Of a DNA stretch of 64,000 nucleotides, positions 1-9,727 are shown piece by piece. Source of the DNA: Chondrus crispus (Eukaryota; Rhodophyta; Florideophyceae; Gigartinales; Gigartinaceae); NCBI RefSeq assembly GCF_000350225.1, contig NW_005179090.1, positions 290,628-354,627 on the forward strand, read 5' to 3'. The translations under genes and the position numbers were made by a program. Position 1 is the stretch's first letter, and each line of letters starts with the position of its first letter. The notes beneath the pieces were generated by a model. It was not told the DNA's origin. It saw only the letters and a list, made by a program, of their open reading frames with translations, and ran no database searches.

Positions 1-1971
1 ACGAAACGTCGGTAGACATTACACATTCCCAAGAACGAGCGCAGCTCGGTCTGGGTCCGTGGTTGAGTCGCTTCTGAGAGCGCTTTCACATTCTTCGGGT
101 GGACCTCGAGTTCGCCCGGTCGAATGATATGGCCCAGGTACTCGACAGAGTCCTGAAAAAACCTGCACTTGTTAAGTTTAAGTGATAATCCCTCCTGCTG
201 CAGAGCACGGAGTATTACGTCCACATCCTTGAGGTGCGTGTCATAATCCTTGGAGAAGATTATGATATCATCAAGGTAGATGAGACAGCTCTTCCAGCGA
301 TAGCCTGAGAGGAGGATATCCAACATACGTTGAAAGGTGGCCGGGGCGTTCATCAGCCCGAAGGGCATACGGTTGAATTGATACGTCCCGGCGTGGCACG
401 TAAACGTGGTTTTCGGTCGATCCTCCTTGGCGACTGGAATTTGCCAGTACCCGGAGTTACAATCAAGGGTAGAAAAGACCTTGGCTTCCCCGAGCGTGTC
501 AAGACACTCGTCCATCCGGGGGATGGGGTAAGTATCTCGCCGGGTCAACGCGTTCAGCCGTCGGTAATCGATGCAGAAACGGAGGCTCCCATCTGACTTG
601 GGTATGAGCACAACGGGGGACGCCCATTCGGACTTGGACCGGGTGATCACCCCGTTGGCTAACATCTCGTCCACCGAGGCTTGTTCCGCCTCACGGGCGC
701 GGGGACCAGCGCGATATGGCTGACAACGAAACGGCTTTGCGCCGGGGGTGAGTTCGATGCGATGCTCGGTCGCTCGGACTTCACCCAAATTCCCGTTCCA
801 CATCGCGGCGTACGGCGCGAGCATGGTGCGAACCTGCCCCCGCACTTGCGCCGGCAGGTGGTCGAGGAGAACTGCCTCCTGCGGAGGGGATGTCTCCGCT
901 TGGGGGAGGACACCGCGAGGGGGCCTCTCGCCCTGTAGAGAGGGGCTCCCCTCGGAGAATTCCGCGGCTAGGACCGCGTCCAACGGCATCGCCGTGCGCA
1001 CCATCGCCCGCGGATGGGGAGTGACGAAGCCAACGACTTGGTTCTTCGATAGCCTCTTGTCGGCGGACGAGAAGTTCGCCATGAGGACCTTGAACTCTTG
1101 CAACGGGGAGATGCGCACCACCCCGTTGGAGAGGGAGAGCCGATGCTTCGCATATAACTGCGGGTTCGCCTCGAGGACCGAGAGTCCGTTCCGTCCACTT
1201 GTGACGTAAACCCAGGTCTGGGTGCCCGCCGGGAGGTTGACGGCGCGGGAAACCTTGAGCTTGGGCGAAATCCGCCCCGCTTGCGGGGAATACTCCTGCT
1301 CCGTCGGGAGTGGAGGAATGTTCACGGCCCGGGCAGCCGGCTTGCGGACGATGGGAATTTTTGTGCCATCGTCCAGCTCCACCACTTTGCGCCTTGGGTA
1401 AATCGCCTCCACAAACTTGTCGTTGAACTCACACCCCAAAATGACGGGGGCGGCTAGCCGTTCACAGACGATGAATGTACACCTCATGGTGCGGTCGCCT
1501 AACCGCACTACGAGGGGGATTTTTCCGCTTGTACGCAATGGTCTCCCATTGGCGTCAGCGATCGACGGGATTTCTCCCGGAATAATCAGCGCTTCCCATC
1601 CGGAGGGAAGCGTGTTGGCACGTACGAAATTGGAGCCCGCTCCTGTATCCAATATTGTGAGCTGGCGCACCAATATCGACGGGGATAATCCAAGGTCTGC
1701 GTAGACCTTGTAATTCCGCCGAGACAGCGCAAGCGCTGTCTCGGGATGGCTAACACCCCTTGCAGGCGGGGGGGGTTTTTCCGCCAAGGTCGGCGTAAGG
1801 TACCGAGCCCTTCGGGGTCGGGGTCTCCCTGGGATAGCCCAGTGTGTTTGCGGCCGAGTATCCGGTACCGCTTCTCCGTCTCGGGAGGTGTGGACGATTC
1901 CGCCTCCTTGGGCGACAGATCCGGGGACGTGCCCGTGTCCACCTCAGCGGCTGCAGGCTGAGGTTCTCCTA
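1..1971 (-). CDS. pol: G1 Pol: aspartic protease and reverse transcriptase (partial, one frameshift)
   Basis: The minus-strand translation gives a retroviral-type protease with LDTGAG at 1635-1652, a linker, then a gypsy RT: the SPVVLIPKSDGS region, DYRRLNAL, STLDCNSGYWQ, FGLMNAPATFQ and the catalytic YLDD at 267-278. The frame runs off the left edge after the RT connection (SFLGMCNVYRRF). Pol has no start codon of its own. It is entered from gag by an apparent -1 frameshift at 1972-1978. The -1 frame stays coding-like down to a run of eight C (minus strand) near 1770-1777, where homology to other copies (the NYKVYADLG block) continues in another frame. One more C in that run would join the two frames, so this is either a mutation or a sequencing error. 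Protease and RT residues are otherwise intact. The product would mature gag-pol and copy the element RNA inside virus-like particles. Confidence 0.85.
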
Positions 1972-4146
1972 GTTTTTTGGAGGCGAAAGAGCTTCCCCGG
2001 GGGGCGGAGGGGTCCTCGTCCCGGTACCCGCACGCGGCGGCGGGCCGGCGACGGCTTCGGGGTTCATTACCCGGTTCGCCTCGTAACTGAGAAGGGCGAC
2101 GGCTCGGAGGTACGCCTCCGGAGGCACTCGGCTCTTTTGGGCCGCGGTCAACTTCCCGTACTGATGGGGTACGAGGGATACATCCTTCACCTTCATGTCG
2201 CAGTCGGGGGAAATGTGGTCCCCGACCCGATAACAGGTGAAGCAGATGATCTGCGGGGACGGAGGTCCCCGCAGATCCTTCTGGTAATTACGGGACGTTT
2301 TCCCCGGTGGAAGTCCGCGAAAGGCCTCGGCGGGCTCTCGAGCGGGTTGATACGGCTTGCGCCGGTCGCCGTAAAACAGCGAGTCTCCGTCGTTGAAGGA
2401 GGATTCTTCCGTCGGGAGGGAAGGAGCCTCCCCGGCGAGGTCACCATCGGTAGCGAAGTAGTTCTCGGCTCCCCGGGCCGTTTGAAAACTGGGAGGGGGG
2501 CCGGTCGACGACGACGTGGCGCCATCCAGGGCAGCGAGAACCTGTCTAACCGGGCGAGGCTTCCCGAATTCCACGCGGCGCCCCGCCCCGTGCTGGGCCC
2601 GGAAAGCATCGCCGTGCGAGCGCGCGTGGGCGATGGTATCCTCGAACGAGGATCGGGGTCGATCCTCGCGAGCTTGTAACACCAGCGGCTTGATCGCGGG
2701 GGTGAGCCCCTCGATGAAGAGGGTCGTCCTCTCGTATGCCGAGTGCACGTCCCCGCACCTCCCCAGGGCGGTGGACATTCGAGTAGCGTACTCGGTTTCC
2801 AGTTCGCCCGGCTTCTGGCGTAGCTCCCTCAATGCCGTGAGGGCCCGCTCGATCTCGAGGTTCGTCGCATATGTGCGCAACAGCCAATTGACGGCGGCGG
2901 CCCAGCTCGCGATCCCCTGAGATTTGCGGTACAGTCCCCGCTGGGACTCATACGCTTCCTTCGCTGGCGGAGCCAGCAGATGGGGTAGGGCCATCAGGGC
3001 CATCGCCTCGGTCATATTGGCGTTGTCAAAATTTTCCTTGCAGCGAGCCAGGAAACTGATGACCCTGATAGGATCTACCGCGCTGAATTTGTACTCCCCC
3101 ATGACCACGAGGAGGTACTGCACCCTTTTACGGGTGGTAGCGTAGACCCGGTCGTCCAGGGTTGGGTCGGTATCCACGAGGCGGTAGGCTCGGTAGTTGC
3201 ACACACCTCTGAACCGGTGGTTTGTCGGCTTCCAGACAGAAACCTTTTTCTGTTTGGGGCCGAACGTCGGCGTTGGGGCCGTAAGGGACTCTGACTCGGA
3301 GTCGGTCTCCGAGTCAGAGGAGGATGTCGAGGACGGGCTTGAGTACCCGTCCGGAGGGTGTCCATCCTTTCGTCCTTTGCGACGGTTCGCCTTCCGCTCT
3401 TTCCGACTGGGTTTGGACTTTTTTCGTCGTCCACTCCCCTCGTCGTCTGAGCTTCCCCCTTGATCGGGGTTCTCTCCCCGTAAATTCTGGGAAGGTAAAT
3501 CACCTTCAAGGTGGATAGGTCCGGCGGAGGCTCCCTCGCGGGAGGCTCCTGCCGCGGTTCGCGACGCCTGCGGGTTGGCGGAGAATTGGGGTGCGGTCTC
3601 CATGGAGGGGACCCGTATCCCCGCGGCTTGCAGCGCCGGCGTTGTCACGTTGGAAAAGAGCAGGCTCTTATTCAACGGGGGCAACCCCTCAGCGGGAGGG
3701 AGAGTCGCTACTCCGACTGTAGTCGGAGGGATTCCAGCAGCGGAGGCTGATGTTTGCGTCTTCAAGATGGCAATTTCTCGACGGAGGGCCTTGAGTTCCT
3801 CCGCCGTGGCGGTCTCCTCTTGCTTACGCAGGATGGCAGCCTCCTTGGCGCTGGCAGCTATGTCCGCCTGCCAGGCCTTGGTGAGCACGCCTTCCAGGGC
3901 GGTTAGGCGATCGCGCTCTCGCGCGGCTTGTACCTCGGCTTGGGCCGCGATAGTTTCCTCAATAAAGGTCTTGAGGTTTTCTCGCAGCGCCGACGGTTGC
4001 GCTGCGAGCTTCTCCGCTACAGTATTGAGCGTGAATCTTTCCGCTTCTCGGAGGGTCTCGCGACAACTCCGAGTGATCCACGCCGCAACTGGCGGAGGCA
4101 CGTCTCGAGGACGGGTCTCACGGGACGAATCGGACCCGGATACCAT
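1969..4146 (-). CDS. gag: G1 Gag structural polyprotein, 725 aa
   Basis: Opens with ATG at 4144-4146, about 85 bases after the primer site, and ends with TAG at 1969-1971. Residues about 30-140 are rich in E, A, K and R and look like a coiled coil. Residues about 230-310 are low complexity: basic (RKKSKPSRKERKANRRKGRK) and then Ser/Asp/Glu-rich. Residues about 340-540 resemble the gypsy gag capsid domain (retrotrans_gag type, with VNWLLRTYAT and RCGDVHSAYERTTLFIEGL). Near residue 640 there is a zinc knuckle CFTCYRVGDHISPDC, spaced C-x2-C-x5-H-x4-C, one residue longer than the usual x4. It would form the particle and bind RNA. The frame is unbroken. The coiled-coil and acidic insert make it long for a gypsy gag. 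Confidence 0.85.
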   Translation of the reverse strand: MVSGSDSSRETRPRDVPPPVAAWITRSCRETLREAERFTLNTVAEKLAAQPSALRENLKTFIEETIAAQAEVQAARERDRLTALEGVLTKAWQADIAASAKEAAILRKQEETATAEELKALRREIAILKTQTSASAAGIPPTTVGVATLPPAEGLPPLNKSLLFSNVTTPALQAAGIRVPSMETAPQFSANPQASRTAAGASREGASAGPIHLEGDLPSQNLRGENPDQGGSSDDEGSGRRKKSKPSRKERKANRRKGRKDGHPPDGYSSPSSTSSSDSETDSESESLTAPTPTFGPKQKKVSVWKPTNHRFRGVCNYRAYRLVDTDPTLDDRVYATTRKRVQYLLVVMGEYKFSAVDPIRVISFLARCKENFDNANMTEAMALMALPHLLAPPAKEAYESQRGLYRKSQGIASWAAAVNWLLRTYATNLEIERALTALRELRQKPGELETEYATRMSTALGRCGDVHSAYERTTLFIEGLTPAIKPLVLQAREDRPRSSFEDTIAHARSHGDAFRAQHGAGRRVEFGKPRPVRQVLAALDGATSSSTGPPPSFQTARGAENYFATDGDLAGEAPSLPTEESSFNDGDSLFYGDRRKPYQPAREPAEAFRGLPPGKTSRNYQKDLRGPPSPQIICFTCYRVGDHISPDCDMKVKDVSLVPHQYGKLTAAQKSRVPPEAYLRAVALLSYEANRVMNPEAVAGPPPRAGTGTRTPPPPGEALSPPKN
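1972..1978 (-). promoter_or_regulatory. Candidate -1 ribosomal frameshift site A_AAA_AAC at the gag stop
   Basis: On the minus strand the last gag codons are CCA AAA AAC TAG. This gives the heptamer A AAA AAC in the X XXY YYZ register, directly followed by the gag stop. A -1 slip leads into the frame that carries pol, which stays open for over 150 bases. A AAA AAC is a known efficient slippery heptamer in retroviral gag-pro overlaps. A GC-rich stretch follows, but I did not fold it. Confidence 0.65.
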
Positions 4147-4231
4147 AGCCTTGAGCTTGTCGAAACCTGTTGAAACAGAGATAGAACACCTAGGACCAAA
4201 AACGGTAAGGGATAAGGGACACTCCGTAGAC

Positions 4232-4249
4232 TTCTAGGTCGGGAGACCA
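4232..4249 (-). other. G1 primer-binding site
   Basis: Two bases inside the 5' LTR end (minus strand ...GCACGACA then TT) lies TGGTCTCCCGACCTAGAA. It begins with TGG, as expected for pairing with a tRNA CCA end. Almost the same 18-mer follows the 5' LTRs of A1 and A3. The reverse complement ends ...CGGGAGACCA, which from memory resembles a eukaryotic tRNA-Tyr 3' end; this is not verified. Confidence 0.75.
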
Positions 4250-4252
4250 AAA

Positions 4253-4730
4253 TGTCGTGCACTGAGGGGGAAGGGGTGGGATCCCCCTCTGGCAGAGCGC
4301 GCGCGTTCGGGGGCGCGTGTAGGGGGGTTATCGGGAGACCACCCGTAAGGGACCGGTACGGGGCCGGGCGCGAAGCGCAGTAGGGAAAGTAAGGGAAAAA
4401 GAGGCAAAACAGAGCCCAGGAGGGGCGGAGCGGTAGGGACAGCTGTCGCGCGGAGAGCCGGGCGTGGCGGGACGACGCGCGCGGTAGAGACAGGAGGGAA
4501 TCGGGACGTAGATGGCTCGCAGGGTACCGTCGTGGGACGGGGACCGACGCGAGGCTACGACTCCGTTCCAGAAACCCGAGTTGTAGACCCAAAGCTTCGT
4601 GAGGATTTACTTCGGGTCGGACGTCGGCTATATACTAGCCGACGTCGGAGCAATAATTAATTAAACTAAAATTACTAAATTGGACGACGGCGGCGATGGC
4701 CGGAGAAACTCCTCTTGGGGAAGTATGACA
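4253..4730 (-). repeat. G1 5' LTR, about 478 bp
   Basis: On the minus strand it starts TGTCATACTTCCCC and ends GTGCACGACA, with the primer site just inside. Its start resembles the family B start (TGTAGTATAACCCCC) in pattern: TG, a short AT part, then a C-run/G-run dyad. It contains a TATA element embedded in a palindrome (4620-4646). The second LTR is outside the window, so the boundaries rest on termini and primer-site position only. Confidence 0.7.
4620..4646 (-). promoter_or_regulatory. TATA box inside a perfect inverted repeat in the G1 LTR
   Basis: The arms GACGTCGGCTA (4620-4630) and TAGCCGACGTC (4636-4646) are perfect reverse complements around five bases. On the minus strand the centre reads TATATA. 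Each arm also carries GACGTC, itself a palindrome and a CRE/bZIP-like core. This is the likely LTR promoter; the role of the dyad is inferred. Confidence 0.5.
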
Positions 4731-4953
4731 ACCACTACACGTGGGAAATGACACGATTAACGTGAGGAATAACACGGGTACACGTGGATAGAACTGTCAG
4801 TATTTCGACAGGGCTCCATGGAGCTTACACCCGGACACGAGCGGGGGTTTGGATACACGGTTACACGTGGTACATATCTCACTTATGCTATTGAGGCATT
4901 CCGTGTGGGCTACAGTACAGCACCGCGATTACGCGGGGCGGTCAGTGCTCTAC
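4731..4953 (-). repeat. Remnant of the B1 3' LTR (U3 part)
   Basis: This stretch is rich in CACGTG-like and TACTGTAG-like motifs (tacagtac, cacgtgg, cacgtg). It resembles the U3 of family B as seen at 45170-45420, for example the TACTGTAGAGC block and a dyad around ctgtcagtattt. It begins where the B1 RT frame stops (about 4953) and ends where the G1 LTR begins (4730). I read it as the 3' LTR of B1, missing about 60 bp of its start and cut by G1. Confidence 0.5.
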
Positions 4954-6583
4954 AGTACAACCCGCAATGCGACGCGAACGTCGTCTTGTCGCGGTCCTCC
5001 TCGGCGATTTCTACTTGCCAATACCCGCTGTTGCAATCCAGCGTGGTAAAGACAGTAGCGTCGCCGAGGGAATCGATGCACTGGTCCATCCTCGGCAACG
5101 GATAGGAATCCCGAACGGTGACTGCGTTGAGCTTTCTGTAGTCGACACAGAACCGCATGGTACCATCCTTTTTAGGGACAAATACCACGGGGCTTGCCCA
5201 TTCGGCCGTGGCGGGTTCGATTACCCCTGCCCGGAGCATGCGGTCGATCTTCGTTTTCTCTTTTTCCCGTGCGGTTGGTCCGGCGCGGTAAGGCGCCTGG
5301 TAAATCGGGCGAGCACCGGGCTTGAGCTCAATCCGGTGCTTCGTGGCCCCGATTTTTCCCAGCCGGCCGGTCCACATGTCCTTGAATTCGGACAGTACCT
5401 CGACGATCTCCGAGCGTACCTCCTCGTCCTCGGCACCGATGTGGACGTCCTCCTGCCAGGCGTTGGGGTCCTCCTCAGGGGCGGCGGTGTCTTCGGGTTT
5501 ATCCGTTCCAACCGCCCCGGGGTGCGCCTTGGGGGGCGTGGCTTGTTCAGCCCCGCCCTCGTCCGTACGGTTGTCAGCGGCTTCTTCCGCGCCCTCCTTT
5601 GCGGTTGAGAGGTTGGAATTAAATGTCCCTCCCCCTTCCTTAGCTTCGGCCGCTTCCGCGGCCGAGTCGCCAAGGGTCAGGATGTGAGTGGGCGACGGAA
5701 GAGCCAGTCCGACCACGGTATGCTTCGGGATGTGAACCGAGCGGTGCCCAAAATTGCTGAGCATTACCGAGAACGGTTTTTCGGGGGCAACATCCATGAC
5801 CCCCTGTGCCATGAGGGTCAAATTCCTGTGCGCGGTTTTTGGGGAGTTTTGTAAAAAACACAGCCCCCCCACCGGCGTGGCGACCCTCACCATGGCCTGC
5901 GTCATCGGGGGAATTGTCACCCCTCTGACGAGGCGGATCTTCCGTGACGGTGTGTTGGCGGGGAACGCCACCTGCTTCCGTTCGGGTTTATCCGACGGCG
6001 GTAGTTGTTGTGCGGTGCTCCTCGAGGCCATCTTGCGGTCGTGCCTCGAGGGGGTTGTTCCGACTAACGCCACGGGTGGCGCGTCGTGGAACACGACCTT
6101 CCGTTGCGGTGGGAGGGTCGCCTTGACGTGGCGATCCAGGAAGGTCGTGCCGAGGATACAGTCCACGGCGAGGCTCGTGACTACCAGGAACGGGACGCGC
6201 GCCACAAACTCACCGATTCGGACGAGCAGGAGGATTTCCCCTAGTGCCTTCATCGCGCGGTTTGACGCGTCGATGAGCGCTGGGCTCCGAACCGGTTTTA
6301 TCGATGGTCGCCACGACTCGGCGACACACCGTAAATGGATGAGGTTCGGGCCGGCTCCTGAGTCAAGCACTGGCGTGATGGCGACCATCAACGCCTGCTT
6401 CTGACCAACCGCCGCGGAGATCTTGTAATTCTGCTTCTTGAAGAAGCAGATGGCCTGGACTTCCGTTCGGTTACCAGGCTGCGCTTCCACTGGCGCAGCC
6501 GGATCGGGGGTGCCTAAGCTTCTGAGGCTGGGCACGGGGAGAGACGTCGTCGCCTCTACGCGTCCTCCCCGGCTTCCCCCGTC
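4953..6583 (-). pseudogene. pol: B1 Pol fragment: protease and N-terminal RT
   Basis: The frame lies -1 relative to gag and overlaps the gag end at 6556-6583, but I see no canonical slippery heptamer there. The protease core is VLDSGAGPN, with DSG replacing DTG (an accepted variant). A long Glu/Ala/Thr/Pro-rich linker follows. RT starts with VVFVPKKDGTMRFCVDYRKL, then TLDCNSGYWQVEIAEEDRDK, and ends at HCGLY (about 4953). The YLDD active site and everything after it are absent. Downstream codons to 4910 are LTR sequence read by chance. It cannot make active RT. Confidence 0.85.
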
Positions 6584-9006
6584 AGCAGCAAGTCCTCGCG
6601 GGTTTCATCCGCGGCTCGCGCCACGGGGTCCTCGGTGTGGTCGAGGTGCTGTTCCTCGACCACGTTGACGCCCGCGGGGGCCGTTTGACGCTGGTTTCGC
6701 CAAGCGGACGGCCCCTGGCGGTTGAACGGGGATCCCGGGCGGAGGCCTTGCCGGATGCGTAGCTTCTGGTAGTTGGCCTCTCGTGCCTCCAGAAGATTGG
6801 CCCGCAGGCCCGCATCGGCAACGACGGGGCACCCCTCTTGTCGGTGCGTGGTGTCCAGGCAGAACCGGCACGGTGGCGGTCCGGGAAATCTCCCGCCGGA
6901 GAACCGGACGCGTGGATCCTGCCCTTGCCTCCCGTACGGTCCTGTGCGCCCGTCGCCAGGGTTGGCGGGCGGAACCGGGGCGCCCGCCGTCGAGGCTGCC
7001 GGCGACGGATAGTAACTCGTCGGTGGCGAGCTCATCGAGGTCGGCGTGGCGGTTTGGTCCGTCACGGCCAGGATTGCTTCTTCAGCAAATCCCCCGGCCG
7101 TCGGGATGTCGGATGCCGACTCAACCGACAGCACGGGCCTCGTCCTTGCGGTGCGGTCAAATCTTCTAGCCGCTCCGGACGGCTCTCGGTGCACCATGGC
7201 GGACATCCCTTATCGACGGGAAGCCCGATTGGTTTCCCCGATCGCTTGCGCGTATCGAGCCACGGATTGGTAATCCACATCCAGGTGCGTGGCGAGGTAA
7301 TTACGGACCTGCGCGCACGTGGCGGGAAGTAACCCCTCGACGAATAGGGACTTCAACCGCCGGTCGGAGAATACCGTACCGCATCGGAGGGCCTTGTCCC
7401 AGAGGTGGTTACTGTAGACCTCCTCCGTCATGTTTGAACTCTGACGGAAGGAGGTCACGTCCCCAACCGCTTCGGAAATTACCTCGTCGGTAGCATAGGT
7501 GCGCAACAGAAAGTTGACCACCTGGGGGTATGTCCGGAGCAGCTCGCGCCGCTCCACGTCAACCGCCATGGTATTTCCATTGAGGCGGGACTGGAGTAGG
7601 GCGTGAGCCTGACCGGTGAGGTAGAACTGGAAGCACCACACGGCGGCTCCCTCGGTGATCCCGTTGTGGTCGCACGCCATCTTGAGGCGTGCGAGGAATC
7701 CCAATACCGCAATCGGATCTTGACCGCTGAACGTGTGGGACCTCATCTGCACGTCCAGTTTTTTCCGGTAACGGTTAATGTGCCGCGCTACTGTGGAGTC
7801 GTAGCGCGAGCTACGCCGTTCCAGGCGGTAGGTCTTGTAGTTTACGGCCTTGGTAAACAGGTCATTGAGGGGCCTGATTACCGTGGGCCGTCGCTCGTCG
7901 CTCGTCGGGGCAGCCCGGCGGCGTCTGCTCGAGCGACGAAGCCCCTCATCCGACTCGGTGTGGTAGTCTTCCGAGTCGGACGGGTCGTGCCGGTGCCGGT
8001 CTCGGCTTCTATCGCGGCGTGCCCTGTGGCCCCGCCTGCGAGAGTCTTCCGAACCGGATGGGTCATCATCGAAGGGGTATCCTCCCCCTCCGGCATCGCG
8101 GTATCGCCCGTGGCGTGCCTCGCGGTTATCGCGGTATCGCCAGCGGCGTTCCTCGCGGTCTTCATCCGTCCTGTGACGGGGGTCTTCTGCCTCGGAATAC
8201 CGGGTGTATTCCGCTTCGGTCCTATGCGTGCCGGGTGCACGTCTTCTGCTCAACCGGTACGGGTCCCGATTCTCTGTCTCGGGAAGCCCCAGGCGGTTGT
8301 CTGTCCCGCGGGGGCCGCCCGTACCGGCGAGTATGGGGAGGACATTTTCTGTGGTCCTCCCTGTAGCACCGTGAACGGTTGGGAGATAGATGGCTCTGCC
8401 CTCCGGGTGAGGGTCCATCCTATCAATCCCGGGTACGGCGCCGATCGGATCAGCGATATTAAAGCTTGAGCACGGAACGGTTTCACGGCGCGGCGCCGGC
8501 GGCGGTACCGCGCCTCCCGTTTCGGTAAATGTCGTGGCCAGACGGATGGCCACGGCGGAGCTAATAGCTCCCTTTAGAGCCAATGCGGTCGGAGATTCGT
8601 CCTCCTCCGCGGCGAGCGCTGCCACCACCTCGTCGCGTACGAGGGGGGCGATCTTCTCGTCCAGCAGGGCGCGGAGCGCGGTGTGCGCATGCTCCGCCAC
8701 CAGTCTTGGTGCCGTTCGGTCGAGGCAAACCTGGACGACCTGAGGTAGTTCCTCAGCGAGGAAATCCTCCATCCAGGTTTGTAATCGCGGGAGTAACGCG
8801 TCGTACAGTACTTGTACGCGGTTCCCCCCACCAGCCGGTAGCCCGGCGGTGGTGTCCGAAACGGAAAGGGTCTTCTGGCCCCTGGTAGACGGCGGGCGTA
8901 GCAGGGCTTCCGGATTGTCGATCCGGGGGCGCTGTGCGCCTCTGCCACTGCGGGTACTTGCTCGCCCGGAGGCGGTATCTTCTCCGGCGGAATCCGCACG
9001 GTTCAT
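6556..9006 (-). pseudogene. gag: B1 Gag with an in-frame stop (TAA at 7210-7212)
   Basis: Two frames in the same register are separated by a single TAA at 7210-7212, so the whole reads as one gag of about 816 codons. The N-terminal part (9006 on) is followed by an Arg/Asp/His-rich SR-like segment (RRDRSRDRHRHDPSDSED). A capsid-like domain comes next (VNFLLRTYATDE, RCGTVFSDRRLKSLFVEGLL). The part after the stop has a zinc knuckle CRFCLDTTHRQEGC, C-x2-C-x4-H-x4-C, near 6850. The stop could be a disabling mutation or, less likely, a readthrough codon. The frame ends with TAG at 6556-6558. Confidence 0.8.
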
Positions 9007-9112
9007 CGTCGATGATCACTGGCGATCGACGCGGTGATTTTCGACCTCTTTCAATCCGATCGGTAGTTGCTCGCGCTGGCGATCCAGTGAGGGCTCAACC
9101 TCTGTAGTTATA

Positions 9113-9130
9113 CCCTCCACAAGAGTACCA
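9113..9130 (-). other. B1 primer-binding site inside a hairpin loop
   Basis: TGGTACTCTTGTGGAGGG follows the 5' LTR end (…ATACCACA) after three T. It differs from the site used by G1, A1 and A3. The 11-base arms GTAGTTATACC (9104-9114) and GGTATAACTAC (9137-9147) are perfect reverse complements. They place almost the whole primer site in a 22-base loop; the inner arm lies in the LTR end. Confidence 0.65.
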
Positions 9131-9133
9131 AAA

Positions 9134-9727
9134 TGTGGTATAACTACCTTCGTCCCGACCACTCGGAACGAGGGGGGTTAGAGGTAAGGGAGCGCGCGCC
9201 GCTGGGTAACCCACGCGAGCGCAAACCGTACGGAAGGACTCGAAAAGAGGGAAGGCTCACGTGGCCGGTGACGCGCAGCCGGTCGGTGGTGTTAGATCCG
9301 GACGGCCGGTCACGGGTTAGAAGCCTGAGACTTAGAGGTAAAACCGGACGGAGTTAGCAAAAAGCCGTAAAGGGAAGGGAGGCGAGTCTGCCCCTGTTTA
9401 CTGGAACGGGGCAGATGCCCCTGGTCTTAACCCCTCAGTGGGACGCCAGGACACCTGTCCCGCTACAGTAGCTGTTACATACTGTATACCAGCTACTGTA
9501 CTAAATTGGCTAATTTGTGCCATTAACCACTAATTGCTAATTACTTACCGGATGGTCGCACACGTGTGCCCGTGGCCACGGCCGGCGCCAACGGTTGTGT
9601 CATGTGTACGCCGTGGAGGTACTACTGTGCTCGCAGCGGGCGCGTGCACGATTACTGCAGTAGTAACCGCCCGTCTCGGGGGTTCTCATCTCCCACCGGG
9701 GGTCGCGGTGTGGAGTTGTACCACACA
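9134..9727 (-). repeat. B1 5' LTR (outer end lost)
   Basis: On the minus strand it ends GGTAGTTATACCACA. The segment 9150-9500 matches 46200-46460 in order and motifs (for example the ggggttaagacc and ggacaggtgtcc blocks), showing both are family B R-U5 sequence. The U3 part (9500-9727) is rich in cacgtg and actactg motifs. No terminal TGTAGTATAAC is seen before the chromodomain fragment of A2 begins, so the outer LTR end is missing. Confidence 0.65.

Larger units (their letters stand above)
1..4730 (-). mobile_element. G1: Ty3/gypsy LTR retrotransposon, 3' part beyond the window
   Basis: Read on the minus strand the order is 5' LTR (4253-4730), primer-binding site, gag, then pol with protease before reverse transcriptase. 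RNase H, integrase and the 3' LTR would lie left of base 1. The order PR-RT and the RT motif YLDD place it in Ty3/gypsy. The right end abuts sequence resembling family B U3, so G1 appears to have inserted into the 3' LTR of B1. The flanking bases at 4731-4735 (accac) would be one copy of its target duplication; the other copy is not in the window. This is one of the least damaged gypsy copies here: gag is open and pol has one apparent one-base lesion. Confidence 0.9.
4731..9727 (-). mobile_element. B1: internally deleted family B gypsy element
   Basis: Minus-strand order is 5' LTR (9134-9727, incomplete at its outer end), primer site, gag, protease and RT. Then comes an abrupt switch within RT at about 4953 into LTR U3-like sequence. 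RNase H, integrase and chromodomain are missing. It is assigned to family B by LTR termini: B1 ends GGTAGTTATACCACA, the inverted partner of the family B start TGTAGTATAAC, and its R-U5 resembles 46119-46460. Confidence 0.75.

Noticed and set aside
1888..2679. 263-codon plus-strand open frame
   Set aside because: Lies wholly opposite the G1 gag, which has clear domains; it is a shadow.
4232..4249. tRNA gene
   Set aside because: Only the 18-base complement of a tRNA 3' end is present, at the expected primer-site position; no cloverleaf.
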